Part shown: piece by piece, positions 53,078-64,000 of the stretch
Numbering within the stretch: the first letter of the stretch is position 1
How the letters are laid out: each line of letters opens with the position of its first letter
Assembly: GCF_000003815.2 (NCBI RefSeq)
Contig: NC_049980.1
Span: 10,243,449 to 10,307,448, forward strand
Reading direction: 5' to 3'
Source: Branchiostoma floridae
Taxonomy: Eukaryota; Chordata; Leptocardii; Amphioxiformes; Branchiostomatidae
Length of the DNA stretch: 64,000 nucleotides
Notes under the pieces: model-generated
What the model was told of the DNA's origin: nothing
Database searches by the model: none
Seen by the model: the letters and a program-made list of their open reading frames with translations, nothing else
Made by a program: the position numbers and the translations under genes

Positions 53078-55252
53078 GGGGGAGAGGTAGCCTTGGCTCG
53101 TCTTAAACAAAGTTCAAGAGTTCATGTTGCTCTCTTGATTCAGGACCATGAATTGAAAAGCATGGATACTAGCAACAAAGGGAGTCTTGATGTTCAAGCT
53201 GGAACTGTTGAATCAAAGCACGTAGTGCAACAGCTTTCACCACAAAACATCACAAGGTGGTTGTGTCTGGTGGAGTCTGACCACTTGTTGCATTGAAAAA
53301 ACGTAAAGTGATGTTACAACAAAGATTGATAAAAAATAATTACTTGTATAAGATGGGGAACAATGATTGAAATGCATCAAATATGATAGGCAATTTCAAA
53401 TTACTAGCAAAGAACAGCAAGGTTCTTTTACAGTACATTCAGCTTTTTTGAAAGTACAAACAGAACATAGTATATATTGTATGGCTTAAATGATTGTCTG
53501 ATCTTTTCTTGTGAGAAAAGTGTACATATTTAGCCTTATAGGAACTTAATTTTTTGATTATCAGGCCGTGATGTCATAGGAAAATTTTTACTAATAGTTT
53601 GAAGTGTTGCTGTATAATTCTGAAAATGGTTGTAAAGTAATCCTTTGTCCAGATTGATGCTCGAAAACAAGTTATTTTATATTTTGTAATTTGCAATGAG
53701 TAACCTGCTTGAAGGTACTTACGAATTGAAAATGTATTGTTTGGATCATATAATTGTATATTTCAGCTGTATATATCCACTTGATGATGTCAGTTTCTCC
53801 TAATCACTGGGAATAACATGCAGAGTCTTAGTCTAATTGATGTAAATACATAAAGTAATTAATATCTGCATACTTTTCTTGTTGCATTAAAAGCATGAGT
53901 CAGTAGGGATAGGTAGCAAGAATGGATGGTTACACTGGCATATGTATCTCAAAAGATGATTTTAGTACTTAAGGTTCTTGTTCAATGTAGTGTTTTTCTT
54001 GCTGATAGTGACAAAGGTGAAATTTTAGAATGTCTGCAACTACATGAGACTTTTTATACCGGGTAACTTAAGTTATATTATGCTCTTTAGTATCAGATAG
54101 CCTGCCTTTTGCCATTATGATAAGCCAGTACCTGCATTAAAAACATATGACAAAAACTACTGGGCTGTTTGAACTAGTGATTTGTGTGGATGTACAGGAT
54201 CATGTACACATACTAATGCTTCTAACTACCTGCAAATGATAACAGTTTACTACACTGTGAGTTGGGTACATAGTGGAAGCTTTAATTCTGTTCAAAAACA
54301 ACTCCTATGACAGCTATTAGTGCTGGTGTCAACAGACAAATGGAACAAGCCTTCCAATACACTATTTCATAGCAGCTGTTAGTACAAAGTACTTTCGTAG
54401 TATGATTGCAAATGGAGGGTGTTCTTGGGATAGTTGTGCACGTGTCGTACAAAAGCGTATTCTCTTGTTACAGCCTGTTTGAAAATCTTGCGATTGAGGA
54501 TGTGTTGACTTTGACGAGCTTTTGTCTCTGGAATCTATTGACTGTCACAGGTGTTCTGGTATGAAAGATGCAGTGCTGTGCTGTGGATCATGACATCCTG
54601 TTTTATGAAGCCAGTTTAAGCCATTTAATTTGAACATCCCACAATGAGGAACTTGCTCCAAAGCAGAGATACTGTCTCAGACTCTGCTTAGCAGACAGGA
54701 GGTATTCAATCCTGCGATGTTGTTAGCCTAACAGGTATAGCTCTACTGATCAACATTCACTGATGGTACAGGGCTCTAGTACATATTTATACGTACACCT
54801 CACTGACAGTAGTGATATTCAGTAAGCTGGTTACAATGAAATTCTTGAAACAGGCAATTAACTGAACTGTTTTGAAAGCTTCAATCCTTCCAACTGAACA
54901 TCAGTAGGAATACTGTATTACGCGAAGAAGAATGCATGTACATATCCAGCAACACCCTGCATTTTAGTTTATTAATGAGAATTTATACAAAAGAATTTCT
55001 ACTAATTTGATTCATTCTTGTATCCTAAATGTTATCACAGTTGAAGTAGGACCTATTTTGAAACAAGACTTAAACCTTATTACCAATAGGATAGTTCTTA
55101 CAATGTAAGGTGACGTGGGACACACAGTAATAGGCCATTTCTTTCTTTTATGGTATGTTAAAGAAACATGGGTACAATGCAGCTTATCATTCATTTTGGT
55201 TTGACTTCATAATTTTTTCACATTGAAGACACGACAGAAAAGCCACAATAAT
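53078..55252. other. 3' UTRs and spacer between BAG2 and USP14
   Basis: No further exon was found between the two convergent genes. TTTATT at 54968-54973 is AATAAA on the minus strand, about 280 bases after the USP14 stop codon, and is a plausible poly(A) signal. An ATTAAA near 53886 could serve BAG2. Confidence 0.45.
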
Positions 55253-63738
<8,486 letters not shown>

Positions 63739-64000
63739 CTGACAAAGAAGAAGACAAAGGGATCTCCATTATTGACTAGGGTTGTGGATGACTAGATGAC
63801 ACATTACTTTGAAGGAGTATGCATTGTGGATATTTTCAGTCTAATATCTAATATCATTGAACTGTCCAGAAAAGTTTGGCTCCGAGACAATCAGGACGAT
63901 GTATTACAGCAAATCCAGGAGATTTAACTCAAACACTTACTAGTACACTAACCTTAACGCTAATTATTCCTAGGCCTGGGGATGAATTGTTCTGATTGGC

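Noticed and set aside
63739-63769. USP14 starting at the ATG at 63769 (MEIPLSSSL)
   Set aside because: The bases between are a pyrimidine-rich tract ending TTTGTCAG, a typical acceptor. Known USP14 proteins have a short first exon before VKW, so the true start lies beyond the window.

Overview
The window is animal nuclear DNA: split genes with short exons and GT-AG introns, AT-rich introns, and very many short inverted-repeat elements and tRNA-derived SINEs. The repeat families, the gene structures and the protein similarities recalled from memory point to a cephalochordate (amphioxus, Branchiostoma). The species cannot be fixed from the sequence alone. A 100-base run of N at 47876-47975 marks an assembly gap.

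Layout. 1-18.5 kb is poor in recognisable genes. It holds a weak four-exon candidate gene (838-8134, +), decayed non-LTR retroelement pieces, a 146-bp satellite array (about 12.0-13.35 kb), a TIR element of about 0.94 kb (16.6-17.6 kb) and a GC-rich minisatellite (18.0-18.45 kb). From 18.8 kb the window is gene-dense: an MFSD2-type lysolipid/sodium symporter lacking its 5' exons (18831-23144, +); an InaF-motif small membrane protein (24989-28498, +); an ELOVL2/5-type fatty acid elongase (32776-36787, -); a PLAC8/cornifelin-family protein (42219-44717, -); an unrecognised small gene (47305-49547, -); BAG2 (50244-53077, +); and USP14 (55253-63738, -), which runs off the right edge at its first exon. 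Exons were assembled by hand from splice sites, reading phase and protein similarity. ELOVL, INAFM, BAG2 and PLAC8 appear complete.

How the genes relate. ELOVL2/5 and MFSD2 act at successive steps of very-long-chain polyunsaturated fatty acid supply (synthesis, then uptake as lysophospholipid). BAG2 and USP14 are convergent neighbours that both act in protein quality control (Hsp70/CHIP and proteasome). BAG2 and the unknown minus-strand gene diverge from a shared region carrying three TCTCGCGA-type motifs and a YY1-like site, a likely bidirectional promoter.

The most unusual structures are the indel-free 146-bp satellite with telomere-like words in each unit; a 23-bp minisatellite whose unit is a hairpin; one TIR family (core CTCCAAGCAGAGGTT) present about a dozen times; two approximately 180-bp-offset partial duplications across exon boundaries in two different genes; and a hammerhead-like core in a palindromic insertion inside USP14. 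No system could be shown to be wholly new from sequence alone.
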